Position numbers and translations under genes: made by a program
Part shown: positions 20,626-33,324 of the stretch, one piece after another
How the letters are laid out: each line of letters starts with the position of its first letter
Position numbering within the stretch: the first letter of the stretch is position 1
Assembly: GCA_001414345.1 (NCBI GenBank)
Contig: LLCB01000255.1
Coordinates: forward strand, 23,150-87,149
Reading direction: 5' to 3'
DNA length: 64,000 nucleotides
Source: Hymenoscyphus infarciens
Lineage: Eukaryota; Ascomycota; Leotiomycetes; Helotiales; Helotiaceae
The notes under the pieces: model-generated
What the model saw: only the letters and a program-made list of their open reading frames with translations
Databases searched by the model: none
Told to the model about the DNA's origin: nothing

Positions 20626-23600
20626 ATGAATTACATCTCCTCAGTTGCATCTACCGCTTTGCAGAGAAAGGATAAGATGGCTGGCCATCATTCAAAGCCT
20701 GCAAATCCTTTGAGCTACCCCCAGAGTGCACAACCCTTCAGCTCCAAGCTGTTCAAGAATCCGACCCCGGAGTACAGAGGATGTCCTTTATGGGCTTGGA
20801 ATGCGAAGCTGGATAAGGCCCAATTACTCCGTCAAATAGATAACTTTCAAGCTATGGGTTTGGGGGGTTTTCATATGCATGTCCGCATTGGTCTTGACAC
20901 GGAATACAGTGAGTATCTGGGCTAGTTTCTCCGAGTAAAACGGCTTCTTTGGGTAAATCCTAGAGCTGCGACATTCTCCGTTCTCGAAATTTCTACAATG
21001 GTCCTTGAGACTCGTACTCTTTCTACTCCTTGAGAATTCCTAAAGCAGTATACTGACTCCGAGATTCTGTAGTGGGCGATGAATTCATGTAGCTTCATCT
21101 ACTCTAGTTTACATGAACCTTTTCTAACATAAATTATAGGGATTTGGTGAAAGCCTGTGTAGACTACGCCGAAAGTAAAAATATGCTCGCATGCCTGTTG
21201 GTGGTTTCTTGCTGTTCAATGGAGACGAATGCTTACACACAACAGCTACGACGAAGATCGCTGGCCTTCTGGTGCTGCTGGTGGGCTAGTCACGAAGAAA
21301 TTCCCCGAGCACAAAGGAAAACATCTCCTATTTACCCCACACCTCTACGGCACAGTACCGCTGGGTGGAGACCGCTCTCCTTCCTCGGCTCGTGCCTGCC
21401 GCAGTGAGAATGGTCACCTTATTGCAACATACGACATTACACTGGACGAAAATGGATGTCTCAAGTCAAGTAAACTCTTGAAGAAGGGGGAATCTGGAGC
21501 CAACATCTGGTATCTTTACGAGGAAACCAATCCAGGCTCCGCTTGGTTCAACGACCAAACTTACATCGATACTCTAAGCACCAAAGCCATGGCCCAGTTC
21601 ATAGAAATGACACACGAAGTCTACAAGTCGAAGATTGGAGATAAGTTCGGTACGGTAGTGCCTTGCATATTTACCGATGAGCCGCAATTCGCTATCAAAA
21701 CAACACTTTCAAATCCTAGAGCCGGAGAAGACGTATTTCTACCATGGACAACGGATCTACCGGAGACTTTCAAAAAGGGGTATTCTGCGGATATTATTGA
21801 AGATCTTCCACAACTGGTATGGAACCTGCCAGAGGGAAAACCCAGTGCTTCGAGATATCATTTTCATGATCACGTCTGTGAGCGATTTGTTTCATCGTTC
21901 ATGGACCAGATTGGTCAATGGTGTAAAAAGAATGGTATCATGTTGAATGGCCATATGATGGAGGAACCCACGCTTTACTCGCAGACATCAGCGATTGGTG
22001 AAGCTATGCGTTGCTATAGGAGTATGGAAATGCCTGGAATGGACCTACTTTGTAAGTCACAACCCCTCGGATTATGATATTTTGATGGGCAAAGGCTGAC
22101 TAGTTCAATTCAAGGCGATTGGACGGAATACAATACAGCCAAGCAGGCAAGTCTTTCATGTTTCGAAGACTTTCAGATATTGATACAACTAACTTATTCA
22201 ATTAGGTCTCATCAGTAGCAAGACAGAACGGTTTGAGGGGAGCAATGTCAGTAATTTCTGATGTCGAGGGAGTTGGTTGTTGTTATCAGTCACCCATTCG
22301 GTAAACATTATGCAAGATGGGCTAGTTTAATCATCCGAGAAGGTTTGGGAGAATCACAAATTTGATATCTAAATTCTCCTAAACCTTTTCGATTAATAGC
22401 TATAATTGCCTAAGAAGAAAATGAGTGCCGGGGAGCAATCGTCAAGCTTCCATTTCATCTTCAACTTTATTCCCTTCCGTAATTAAGTCTTTGGGCACTT
22501 TGCTGACATGTTTATCATTCAGGTGTGAAATTTACGGCGTCACTCACTGGACTTTCACTTTCCAAGACCATAAAGGCTGTGGTGACTGGCAGGCTGCTCT
22601 TGGAATAACCTTTCGAGTCCACCACTTGACGTGGTTGAGCATGGCCGGGGAAGGCAAGAGAGACTACCCAGCCTCTATTGGTTATCAAAGCCCATGGTTC
22701 AAGGAATACTCATATGTGGAAGATCATTTCGCACGAGTCGGGGTGGCCTTGACCAGAGGAAAAGCCGTAACAAAGATTGCTGTCGTTCACCCCATCGAAA
22801 GCTACTGGCTAGCTTGGGGACCCAACGGTGCTGGGAATGAAAGAGACGAGAGAGAGCGAGCTTTTGGCGATCTTACTCACTGGTTGTTACATGGGCTTTT
22901 AGACTTTGATTTTATCGCAGAAAGTCTGCTTCCCGGACAAGTCTCAGGCAAGGTCAATGGGAAGAAGCTCCAGGTCGGGGCATGCGAATATGATGTTGTT
23001 GTCGTCCCAAACCTACGGACAATTCGCTCTACTACGCTGAAAATTCTGCGAGAATTCTCGAAGGCAGGAGGCAAAGTTATTGTTGCTGGGAGCGCTGCAG
23101 AGCTTGTCGATGCAAGAGTTCCGGAGACGTACCCCTCATTGGGCAACAGCCAGAGCGTTTTTTGGAGCCAGGACAGCATTCTTTCTGCTTTGGAACCATG
23201 GCGTGACCTTCGCATTGTCACTGACCAGGGAACACCCGCGGACAACTTATTACACCAGATACGACAAGATGGAGATGTTCGTTTCGCCTTTATTTGCAAC
23301 AGAGACCGGAACAACCCCGTCCAAACGGTCATCAAGTTCAAGGGAAAATGGTCAGTCGAAAATATGGACACCTTGACTGGAGTCGAAAGCAAAATACTTT
23401 CACACGTTTCCGACGGCTGGACAATTTTTCCATATAGATTTGAAGGTTGCGCTAGTTTACTTGTCAGACTGTCACCTACTAAAAGCAGCGAGCTAAGCTT
23501 ATCAAGTCTTGCCCTTAACGAGCCGATCACCCAAATCAAAATTTCTGGTCCATCAAGTCGGCAAATTATTGATGGCCTTAACTTCAATGATACCCCAGTC

Positions 23601-24942
23601 AACGTTACAGAGACACTAGATGTCAATCTTGATAGCTTGGAGCTCTCAGAACCCAATGTGCTACTATTGGATTATGCCGAATTCCGGCTTGACGACGGAC
23701 AGTGGTCTGGCCTTGAAGAGGTACTTCGAATCGACAACATGATCCGCTCGCGCCTTAGTATTCCTCCCAAAGGCGGTGCTTGGCGACAGCCCTGGACCGT
23801 CTCCAGAAAGGACCGAGCTTCGAAAGCACAAGTCACGATGCGATTTACTTTCCAGTCCGCTTTTGACATACCCGATCCTACAAGCTTGGCACTTGAAAGT
23901 GCTAAGACAACTAAAGTCACCATTAACGACCACACATTTGCTGTTTCTGACGAGGAGAAACCCTATTGGGTTGATGAATCGATAACCACGTTAGAGATTC
24001 CACCAAATACCATAAAAAATGGCAGCAACACAATTGTTCTAGATTTTGCTTTCGGCATTCTTACCAATATCGAGCGAATTTACCTACTCGGTGCTTTTGC
24101 TGTTGATCTCAACGGCCGAGATACCTTACTACGTCCACTATCTCCTGGACTTTTATCTTGGGGCAATATCGCCGAACAAGGGTTTCCGTTCTATGTGGGA
24201 AACGTTACTTACCATTGTAGCTATTCCCCACCATCGAAGGCCAATGCTACCCTGAGAGTCTCAAATTTCAGTAGTCCTGTCGTCACTGTCAATGCAACAG
24301 CATCGAATACCAAAATTGGCACCATCGCTTTCCAGCCTCGCACCTTGTCACTAGGTGACATTTCCCCTGGTACTCATCGCATTTCCGTAACTGTATTTGG
24401 AAATCGTTATAACAGTTTCGGGCATATACACTTGCCTGAATATCTCAATCTCTGTGGGCCGGATCTATGGAGAAGTAAGTTTCTGTCTCTTCTAGCCTTG
24501 TCTGAAAAACTCCTGTCCTTTCCTTTTCTTCATCATTGCGGTACCCTCAACCACCTGTATTCTTGTCATATTGACAAAATATGGGATTGGCTTTTTGATT
24601 GGTGGTTGTGTTATGGATTCAAGAACAGCCAAGAGTTCCAGCCTCTTGGTTGTCCTTGATTTTCTCATGCAGTTGCTCCTGGAAAACCCGGATGACTGGT
24701 CTCTGGGTTCGGGGGTAACATTTATCGCTCGAGATTTCCCAAGATCAGACATGGCTCTCGATGTGAGATGTGAGTGCGCTAATATGACAATAGCTGGCGG
24801 AGATTGGTGGACCGACGATTACTCGCTAAGAGCCATCGGTGTATTAGATTGCCCGGTTATCGAAACTTCGGAGATCACGACCGAGCCACCAGGAGTTGTT
24901 ACAACAAAAGCCGATGATGATGAATGGGTTCTTGTAAAGTAA
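20626..24942 (+). CDS. GH106-like glycoside hydrolase (putative alpha-L-rhamnosidase)
   Basis: Eight exons (20626-20908, 21073-21088, 21140-21196, 21246-22051, 22115-22146, 22206-22246, 22523-24474 and 24794-24942) join into 1111 residues. Exon 2 is only 16 bases (MGDEF) and the intron after exon 5 starts with GC (AAGCAG|GCAAGT). The N-terminal catalytic part has RGCPLWAWNAKLDKAQLLRQ, GGFHMHVRIGLDTEY, LYDEDRWPSGAAGG, FTDEPQF and MNGHMMEEPTLYSQ-like segments seen in the GH106 rhamnosidase-type barrel. The C-terminal half contains beta-rich sugar-binding-like regions (MDTLTGVESKI to the end LRAIGVLDCP). No signal peptide is visible, so it may act inside the cell or use a nonclassical route. Family call moderately firm; substrate inferred. 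Confidence 0.75.
22337..22390. repeat. Intronic inverted repeat in the GH106-like gene
   Basis: GAGAAGGTTTGGGAGAAT at 22337-22354 pairs with ATTCTCCTAAACCTTTTC at 22373-22390 (16 of 18 positions), with an 18-base AT-rich loop. It sits inside the 276-base intron 6, which is unusually long for this gene. Confidence 0.6.
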
Positions 24943-25788
24943 ATTGGTTGGATGCCATCTCTATTGCATTTTTGGTTTGTATTTCACGTCTATTTACTCC
25001 CATTTTGAATTCCTTTGAGGCGTAATGTCCAAGTGGAAATGTCAAGGGCCTAGTCTGATTGGAATTATATCCAAGACGATCTAGCAATTTAATTGAGGAC
25101 TCGAGCCAAAAATCGTCATTGTATCTTTGTGTATCTTCGGTGACAACGTACCCGTCATTAATGCAAGATCATGGGTTCCTACAGCGGTGTCCACAACACG
25201 GGTGTAACGTACTCAATATCTGATAGTAACATTGAATCTTCTAGAAGTACCACCATGCACGCCACACGCAAAATACCGAGCCCTGTTCGAGGCACAGTTC
25301 CGAGACAAACTTATTTTGTGACAGCTGCTACCTTTTGGGAAGATCCTCTGTCTGGAGAGTGAACTTTGGTCCTCGGCTTTGGAATCATACTTGTTCTAGT
25401 ACAGAGATTCACCATGTATGATTGGAAATCAGGGATTCATTGTAATGAACGAGGGAAATGACACTATAGATAGCCGGCCGGGGGAGTGTTCACCGAGGCA
25501 CAATACCTCGCCGTCGGTTCCAACTTCCCCTCGTCTCTTCGTAAGAAGCTCCTACTTAAGTGCTACAAAGTGTTAGCCATGCGTTCCATAACCTTTATCT
25601 ATTACCTCCCCATATCTTTACGATCTCCCATCTATTGTACTGAACCCTGACACCCAAATATCTATTTACTTACCCGTCAAAGCACACTCGCTTGTGCCCT
25701 ACAACCCACCTTCCAACAAAAGACAGCAAACACTTCATCAATAACAGCAATCATTCTTCCCCTAGGCATCGCCCAACACATCTTCAAC
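24943..25788. other. Intergenic, no gene seen
   Basis: The 3' flank of the hydrolase and the promoter of the SDR-hemerythrin gene. The last 200 bases are CA/CT-rich and gene-like only as a 5' leader. No repeats of note. Confidence 0.5.
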
Positions 25789-28632
25789 ATGCCTCACACT
25801 CCAGACACCCCCGAGGAAGACCCCGGAACTCCAATAGTCACCGAGAAGCCTCATCTCGGGACCGTCCTCGTCGTAGGCGGCTGCGGATTCCTGGGCCAAC
25901 ACGTCGTCAAATTCCTCCTTCAAGAACCAACCTGCACTTCCATAGCAGTCATGTCCCGCTCGCCCTTCACCAACCGTCTCGAAGGCGTCACCTACCACAT
26001 TGGCGACATTACCAATCCGCAACACGTTTACCACGTCATTGGTCTCGTAAAGCCCAAAGTCATCATCAACACGGCTTCTCCGCATGCTTATATTGATCAT
26101 GAGCATGCGGGTGAGAACTTTCGGGTCAATGTTGAAGGGACTCGGTCTTTGCTTGAGGCGGCGGGCGAGGTGGGGACGGTGAAGGCGTTTGTTTATACGA
26201 GTAGTGCGCCGATTATTGCGGGTGTGGGGGGCGCTTATGATCATGCTGATGAGACGCATCCTACGCTTGCGGTGAGTGGGAAGGGGGATCCTTATCATGT
26301 TGCTAAGGCGTTGGGGGATAGACTTACGCTTGAGGCGAACGGAAAAAATGGTAAGTTCCTTACTTTTTCTTCTTCTTTTGGATATTTTTAGCGAGGTCGC
26401 TTGAGGATGAAGAGTTATTGGTGAGACGAGCTCTTGAAGCATTCGCGAGAACTCTATTTGTTCGGTGAACTCAAGTCTTGGGGATCAAGGTGGGTGATTC
26501 TCTGAGACTGATTCAATCTAAACAAAGAGAGTCCGAATGTGCAACATCAAGTTTTGTTTTTGGAAGAGAGGACTTCATAAAAGGCTGGTGAACAGCATCT
26601 GTTCTTCTTAAACCCCCAAAGATTCATTTTATGTTTATGAGTATCCTCAATTAGAAAGTGTTTTACATTCCAGTACTGACATACCCAATAGGCATTCTTA
26701 CAGCATGTATCCGACCAACAGCTCTCTACGGAGAAGGCGACAGTCAAATGGTCCCCACAGTCATCAAAGTCCTCGAAGATGGCCAAACCAACATCTGGAT
26801 GGGATACAACGACATCGATATGGATGTTGTTTATGTCGGCCATGTTGCAAAAGCCGAGGTTATGGCTGCTTTGGGACTCCTTCGTTGTCATATCGATCCT
26901 TATGCACCGAGAATTGATGGTCAAGCTTTCAATATCACCGATGATGAAGTGTCTCGACCTTGGACCTTTTTTCGGAAGTATTGGTTGTTGGCTGGTGATA
27001 AGACTCCTTTGAATAGGGTTTGGAAGATTCCTCCTCCACTTGTTATGTTGATGGCGCATTTTGCTGAGGTTAGTAACCTCCCTTTTCTTTTCGAGTATTC
27101 GTTTCACCCGAAATATCACTTCATCCTTTTGACAACACCTTTCCTCTTTTTCACGATCCAAAATTAACACCAAATTCCCCTGTTTTCTGGCACTCTATCC
27201 CTTGGGTCGTAGTTGTCCCAGTGGCTTCGCAGGAACCCAAGTCCAAGGGACCCCATTGGTCAGTTGGACGTGGAAACAGGCGGGAACTGGCTGCATCTGT
27301 ACATCTACACACCAAGGGATATCACTTCATAAGTTCAATTCACTAACTTTCATCTACAGTGGTTCGCCTGGGCCCTCAGCGCCGGAAAATCCCGGCCCCA
27401 ATTCCTCAAAGTCGAGCGCATGGAATTCGTTCTTCTAACACGAACCTACAGCATCAAAAAAGCACGAGAACTCCTTGGTTTCAAACCTTGGGCTGGACAA
27501 CCATACTATAATCAAGAAGAAGCTTTGAAAGGTTCTGTTGATTGGTATTTGAGTCCGGAGGTTCATGGACCGGCAAAGGTTCCGGGGGTCTCGCCTTGGC
27601 CTGAAGCACCTTTTACTCTTATCACTAATACGGGTGCGAAGTCTAAGGCTGGGTTACCCCAAGATCATTATTGTATTACAAATGCTAGGATTATGGCTAC
27701 GACTCATAATAGTAAGTTTGAGTTATACCTTCCCCTTTTTTACTCCAATTCATCTTGGAGACTTTCACGAATTGAACGAAATCTTACTTATCGATCTCAC
27801 AGCCATCTTCCGCGCCCTCAACGCAATCTGTCACCAAGCCCTTGACATAAAACCCGACACACAAGACGCAGCCGACTTCCTCGCCTACTGCAGCGTAGTC
27901 TTCGAATTCATGCACCACCACCACATCATGGAAGAGAAACACTACTTCCCCGATCTCGAAAAAGCCACCGGCATCAAGGATCTCATGTCCACCAACATCC
28001 AACAACATGAAAAACTCGATTTGCTCGTAGGTAAACTCATGCGGTATGCAGAAACAACTAGCAAAGAGAATTACAATGGCAACGATCTTTTGATCATGAT
28101 CGAGGACTTGGCGAGACCGTATGAGGAGCATATGCATGAGGAGATTAACACGATCCTGGAGCTGCATGGCAAGATTGGGAGTCGGGATTTGGAGAGGATT
28201 GATGGAAAGATGAGGGGGGAGGCGGAGAAGTTTAGTGATATTTTTAAGTTCGTCCCTCTTTACCCCTTTCCCCTCCCTATCTATCTGTACTGATCATGAA
28301 ATAGAGTAGCCCCCTTCTTCCTCGGCAACCAAGATCGCCATTTCTCCCTCGACGACGAGGCGCCTTCATTCCCTCATATCAACTTTTTTGTTCCTTATAT
28401 TGTTGATTTCGTGCTTGCACGTCGGCACAAGGCGCTTTGGAGATTCAATCCTTATACTATTTATGGATCTCCCCGTCCATTGCCGGAAGCCGCCCACCAT
28501 GACAATATCGAGGAGGCGCCGATGGTTAGTCCGTTGCCGTTGGGGGTTGGAAAGTGGAGTGAGCATGGAAGGGTGTATCTAGCTTTCCTATCTCTTATTT
28601 CTCTTTTTCTTTCTTCATTTCTATTTCTCTGA
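25789..28632 (+). CDS. 3-beta-HSD-type SDR fused to a hemerythrin HHE domain
   Basis: Five exons (25789-26350, 26692-27068, 27360-27711, 27803-28247 and 28305-28632) give 687 residues in one continuous frame. Residues about 23-400 are an extended short-chain dehydrogenase of the 3-beta-hydroxysteroid/sterol-4-carboxylate dehydrogenase type: the Rossmann motif G30-G-C-G-F-L-G36 and active-site Y169-HVA-K173, ending around YYNQEEALKGSVDWYL. From WPEAPFTLIT on, the protein is a fungal hemerythrin: MATTHN, then FMHHHHIMEEKHYFP, NIQQHEKL and YEEHMHEEIN supply the His/Glu ligands of a di-iron site, and NFFVPYIVDFVLARRHKALWRFNP is the usual C-terminal block. A hydrophobic end (AFLSLISLFLSSFLFL) may anchor it in a membrane. 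Both halves also occur as separate proteins in fungi. The exon that joins them reads straight through without a stop. Confidence 0.8.
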
Positions 28633-29379
28633 GAGGAGGAGGGGAGGTTTGATTACCCGCACGCTACTAGTACGCATTTATTTCATTTCTTAGCGAGGAA
28701 GGAAAAGGAAGGGGTTGTGCAGTTTTGAGGACTGAAATATTGCTCTCCTCTACGGGGTAGGGGTGGTGGACTTGGATTAACTGATTGCCATCTTTGGTGT
28801 TCTCGGCGTATCTTGAAGGTTTGCAATGGGAGGTTGGAATTGCTCAAATGTAGGATGGGCGGGGTCTTATTCGAAATTTGGAGGTCAATTCGGGGGTGCG
28901 GTTTAGATTTATTCTTTTTGGTATGTAATAAGAATCTTTTAATCTTATGTGAGGGGACTTTTGCGAGTGTGAGTGTGTTGTGCTGGGAGGCTTGAGGTAG
29001 GTTGGTGTTCAACTTCAAGAAGAGAGTAGAAGGAAATACTCTCAACCTTGATGCAAAGCCCGCGCAACACAATTATTGCGGGAAATCCCGAGGTTCATTT
29101 TCTCTAGCAACTGCCAACTGCCAACTGCTGCACTCGCCCACCCCCCATCAGGGATGTAGTCGCCGACCACCGGGTCGCTCCTTCCCTCCCTCTCAAGGCA
29201 CCACTCGCTAAGCGCGGCCGCGTGGTCTTTAAGGTTTCTTCAACGCGCCTTCCCTCCCTCTTCTTCTTCAACCTTTTTATATTATCGAGATAAAATCACA
29301 AACTCTTCTACTTTCTGCTCACACGTCCCAAGGTCTTCTCAACTCTCCAACACCGCAATCACGCCCGTCGGTGGTCAAA
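28633..29379. other. Intergenic promoter region
   Basis: No gene is seen. The last 150 bases before 29380 are strongly pyrimidine-rich (CTTCCCTCCCTCTTCTTCTT) with a TTTTTATATTATCG element, typical of a fungal housekeeping promoter. Confidence 0.5.
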
Positions 29380-31727
29380 ATGGACCGACCATCTGCGTCA
29401 GCACCGAAGCGCAAGGTCGCAGAAGCGGCCACAGACTCTGATGCGGACTTGAATCCAAGTATCAAGAGGAGGGCTCGCCAGAGCTACGTTGAGAATTCTG
29501 ATGATGATGATGCAGCAGCGTCTGAGCCTGTTTCGGGGGACGACGACGACGACGACGACGACGACGAAGATGATGGTGAGATGGGTTTCAGCGATGAGGA
29601 CTTTGGAGATGACGGCGAGGAAGAAGATGAGGAAGCAGAGGAGGGTAATGTTGAAGAGACGCAGCATGAGCTCCATGGTATCGAAATCTCTTTCAACACC
29701 TCCCTTTTCTATTGCTGATTCCCGGCTAGGCCATCCCGGCAAAGTTTATACATTGAGACTTTTCACGGCCAAACCTGAAGAAGAGTTTCTGATGTTTGGC
29801 AACGGCAATCGCTCAAAATGGTTGCTCGACTTCCATGCTCACATCAAGATTGATGACAAGGTTATCGGCCATACCCACAGCAGACTCTTTAATCGAGAAT
29901 TTGTGAGACAAGATTTCTGGCAGGAGATGGATGGTGTCAGCCAAGACATGTCGGATGTTGCCTATGGGGTTTTCAACAGATTCGGATGCTTGAAGGAAGA
30001 GTTGAAACAAAATCCTGTACGAAAGGGAACAGGTGCTTGGGGCAGTGAGTTGGACTTTGGTCCTCTCCTCCATTTTGAGTATGTTTTCCTAGACCGGGAG
30101 TTTCGGAGACTTGGACTTGGCACAACTATGATCAAAGGAATTACTCGAAAGGTCCAGCAGCGCGAGGAAGACAAGAATAATGGCAAGGGCCTGACAGAGA
30201 AGCAGAAGGAGGACAGAAGAATGAGCGAGGTACGTGAAATCTTTTGACTTGTTGTAGCCCACTGCATATTTGATCCGTTCTTCGACCTGTTTTTTACTTT
30301 TGGTCTGACCTTGCTAGGTAATCTTTGGTGTTCCAGATCCCAAGTTTTCCCTTCTACACTGCCTTACATTGCCCGGATGGCTAAGACGAGATGTTGATGC
30401 CGCAAGTGGAGGCAAAAGCCCTTCTCAGCAAGAAGAGATATACGCAAGAGCATCAGACACCGCAGATGCATTCTTCAGAGCTCTTGGATTTCGCCGAATT
30501 GGGGCGTCCGGTTGCTTCGCCTTTTCTCTCAACCCACAACACCCATCCCATACTGTTGCCGCCGCCGATGATTACCAACCACCAGAGGATCCTATGGTTG
30601 AAGACTTTACCGAAGAAGAAAAATCAGCAATCAAGGAAGCATCCGAGAGCCATAAAAAGCGTGAAGAAATCACTCTGCAGAAACTTGCTACTGCGCTGCC
30701 CCTTCACCATGCGGCGATGACACAAACTGATACCGAATGTGTCGAGACATTCACGAAACATTTGAGCGAGAACCCTGCCGACTCAGCAGACTGGCATGCG
30801 GTTCAACAAGGTGGCAATAATCTCTTGCACGTTGTCGCTTCAAAGCACAAGCCGCTCACCACAAAATGGTTAATGGAGAATATCGACAACTCTGCTAAGT
30901 TGAGCGAGGCACGAAACTTGAAAGGATACACGCCCACGGAAAGCCTCAACGATAAACTGGAGAAGACCAGAACTAGAGACCATAGAGGAGTGCGGTTGTG
31001 TGATGTTTCTGATCAGTTCACAGGTCATCCCGTGGAAGCCGTGCAGTGCCTGTCAGCAATATTGAAACTGCCAACGGTCTCTGGTACGACACCCATTGTT
31101 ACTATTCCCGGAATTATCGATGATCATCTACGACTCAAGTATGGATGTACTTGTGGGGAGTGTATGGAGGGGTTCTTATCACCGAGAATGAAAGAAGCAT
31201 TGGTTTATCAGGCGGAATGTGCGCATGATATGTTGCTTGAAAGCGCTGACGACGCGAAAACTTGGGATGGCATTTATTTGCACACTGAATATGTCCCGGA
31301 AGCGATCAAGCAGAATTTCATGACCAACAAATCTCTTCGCCAAGGCTTTGCGAATACTTTCGATCTCGTCACGTCTTGCTTGAAGAACAACAAGGTCCCG
31401 ACAAGAAAGAACTTGATCGAGGAATATCAAAACCTAAGCGAGTGGCCACCAGTCACGAGAAGCTACTTGGAAGTGAAGGGAACACTCGAAGGAAAGTTCG
31501 AATGTGTTCTGCAAGACGTTTTTATGATGGCTTCAGAGCAAGGTGAGATGACTGGTGATGGCGAGTACCGCGCAACTATGGGTGAAGAGATTGATAAGTT
31601 GAAGACCTGTCGCAATGATGATGAGTTCGCCATGGCCATGGTAGCTCTTGGTCTCCCAAACCCAAATCCCACGACACCTTTTGATCACCTCAAGGTGATG
31701 GAAAATGTTCGGATTTCATGGGGATAA
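29380..31727 (+). CDS. GNAT-like acetyltransferase fold with acidic N-terminus and ankyrin-like segments
   Basis: Three exons (29380-29677, 29730-30229 and 30318-31727) give 735 residues. The start is the ATG at 29380, not the GTG nine bases upstream. The N-terminus has a basic KRK patch and then a long Asp/Glu run (GDDDDDDDDDEDDGE), like nuclear proteins. Residues about 180-320 look like a GNAT fold: EYVFLDREFRRLGLGTTMI has the RRLGLGT acetyl-CoA loop (about 225-231), and FFRALGFRRIG the late strand. A large inserted, charged loop separates them. Residues about 390-460 (GNNLLHVVASKHKPLTTKWL and LKGYTPTESL) resemble degenerate ankyrin repeats, and CTCGECMEGFLSPRM is a small Cys-containing block. 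Substrate and activity are unknown. A nuclear location is inferred. Confidence 0.7.
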
Positions 31728-33324
31728 AGGAGGTTGGCTGCTGACTTCATCGCGTTGAACTTGTGAACAGTGCTGGAAACTTGAGTTCGAGTGATGGGCT
31801 TGCTGTTGCTTATTTTGCTGGTTTGTTTTACGAGGGGGAATTATGTTGATATGGGAAATTTCGTTGCCTTGCTTAGCTGATACCTGGTTTTTGTTTTTCT
31901 GAAGGAAGGATGTCATACAATGTTTGCAACGCTTAGCTATGACTACACAACGGAATGAATACATGACGTTCACACAATATTCATTTTCCCTTTTGATTTC
32001 AAACTTATGTGACTCTTGTGCACTCGAATTTGATATCTTTGGGCGTATGTCAAGAGAGATTAAAGGGATCCCGAGTTTGAATTAGAAGATGTAGATTCGA
32101 AAAAGCTTCATATATACTTCCACCCAATTGGGAAAATGAAAGCTAATCATTAAGGTCCATCCATTATCACTGCTGTATATTCTCTATCCGTTGTGTTCAT
32201 TCTCTGGGTTCATCTATTGCATTCCCTAACGGGGATCTGGTTTATTTTCGTGTCTACGTGAATTCTCGACAGAAATGGGGCCTTCTTCCATTCATTTCTA
32301 GGGACTTGAACGTGATTGAATCCTCTGATATCTAGTTTATTAATATGATAGGGTTGCAATGGATGACTTCATGTACTGAAAAGTAGTTTTGAAGGGCGAG
32401 AGCGGGTTTGGATGTTTAAGCGAGACGAAGTGGGGGAGGGGGTGGATTTTCGAACCCTGAATTACCCCAATTCATTTGAGAGAATGGGAAGGATGGTGCT
32501 TCACCAAGTTAGTCCCTCCTTTCTGAATATCGCGGTGAGTGTTTCATATTCAAACTCCTCAACGTCGTTGCAGCTCTTGACAACCGGAACCTCCGGTGGT
32601 ACGAGATCCAATACCGATCGTTTGGTATTACAATACACAGCATACGCGTCGTATGCACAACATTGAGGCTTGCATTACTGGGATCCACAATAAATCTCAA
32701 TTCAAGAGTACTTGAAACCGATCCATGGAGTTTGTCGCTTCTCGGTATGATCTGGGGGATCTACAACGGAGGTTCCCCGGACGCCCGGGTAAGGAGAAAT
32801 GGTGTGTCGGAGGCGTTAAACGGGGTTGACGGGCTGAGATGAGATGTGGGGTATGGTGACGTTACATTTTTGTTGGTGGTTAATGAACTCGGGCTTTTTC
32901 TCTACTGGAGAGAGGATACCCACTTGCCGGTCCGTGGTCTCCAAGGGCCGGGGAAGTATGGCTTATGGAGACAGTGGAGTAAACAGTTATGTATTTGATC
33001 TTGACCATAAAGTTGGGAAGTGGGCGTGTATTGTTTGGTAAAGGCATCGGGGAAGCATGCCTTGTGGAGAAAGAAGAACGGTTATTTGCTGGATCGCGGG
33101 AAGGTGGGGCTCTGAATATGGAGAGTGAATCGATAGATGGCAGGAAATAGAGAGAAAAGGAGTGTGTGAAACGAGCGGAAGCCGGTGCGAGGTTGGAGTA
33201 ACACTCAGTCTCTGTCTCGGGAACTTGCTGAGGGTATGAATTATGTGTCTATCGACTTTCCTCTTGTCTCCAACATACAACACCCCTTTTACTAGATAAT
33301 TAGGGCTTGAGTTACAAGGTGCCT
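31728..33324. other. Intergenic, no gene seen
   Basis: This lies between two converging genes. Small open frames at 32412-33050 lack coding character. A degenerate duplication of about 90 bases is visible (GGGGAAGTATGGCTTATGGAG near 32952 against GGGGAAGCATGCCTTGTGGAG near 33049). Confidence 0.45.

Noticed and set aside
22877..23656. Minus-strand 259-codon frame inside the GH106-like gene
   Set aside because: It is fully antisense to a well supported exon and has no domain of its own.
31728..33324. Short frames and a degenerate 90-base duplication
   Set aside because: The duplication is too diverged to define an element, and the frames show no coding character.
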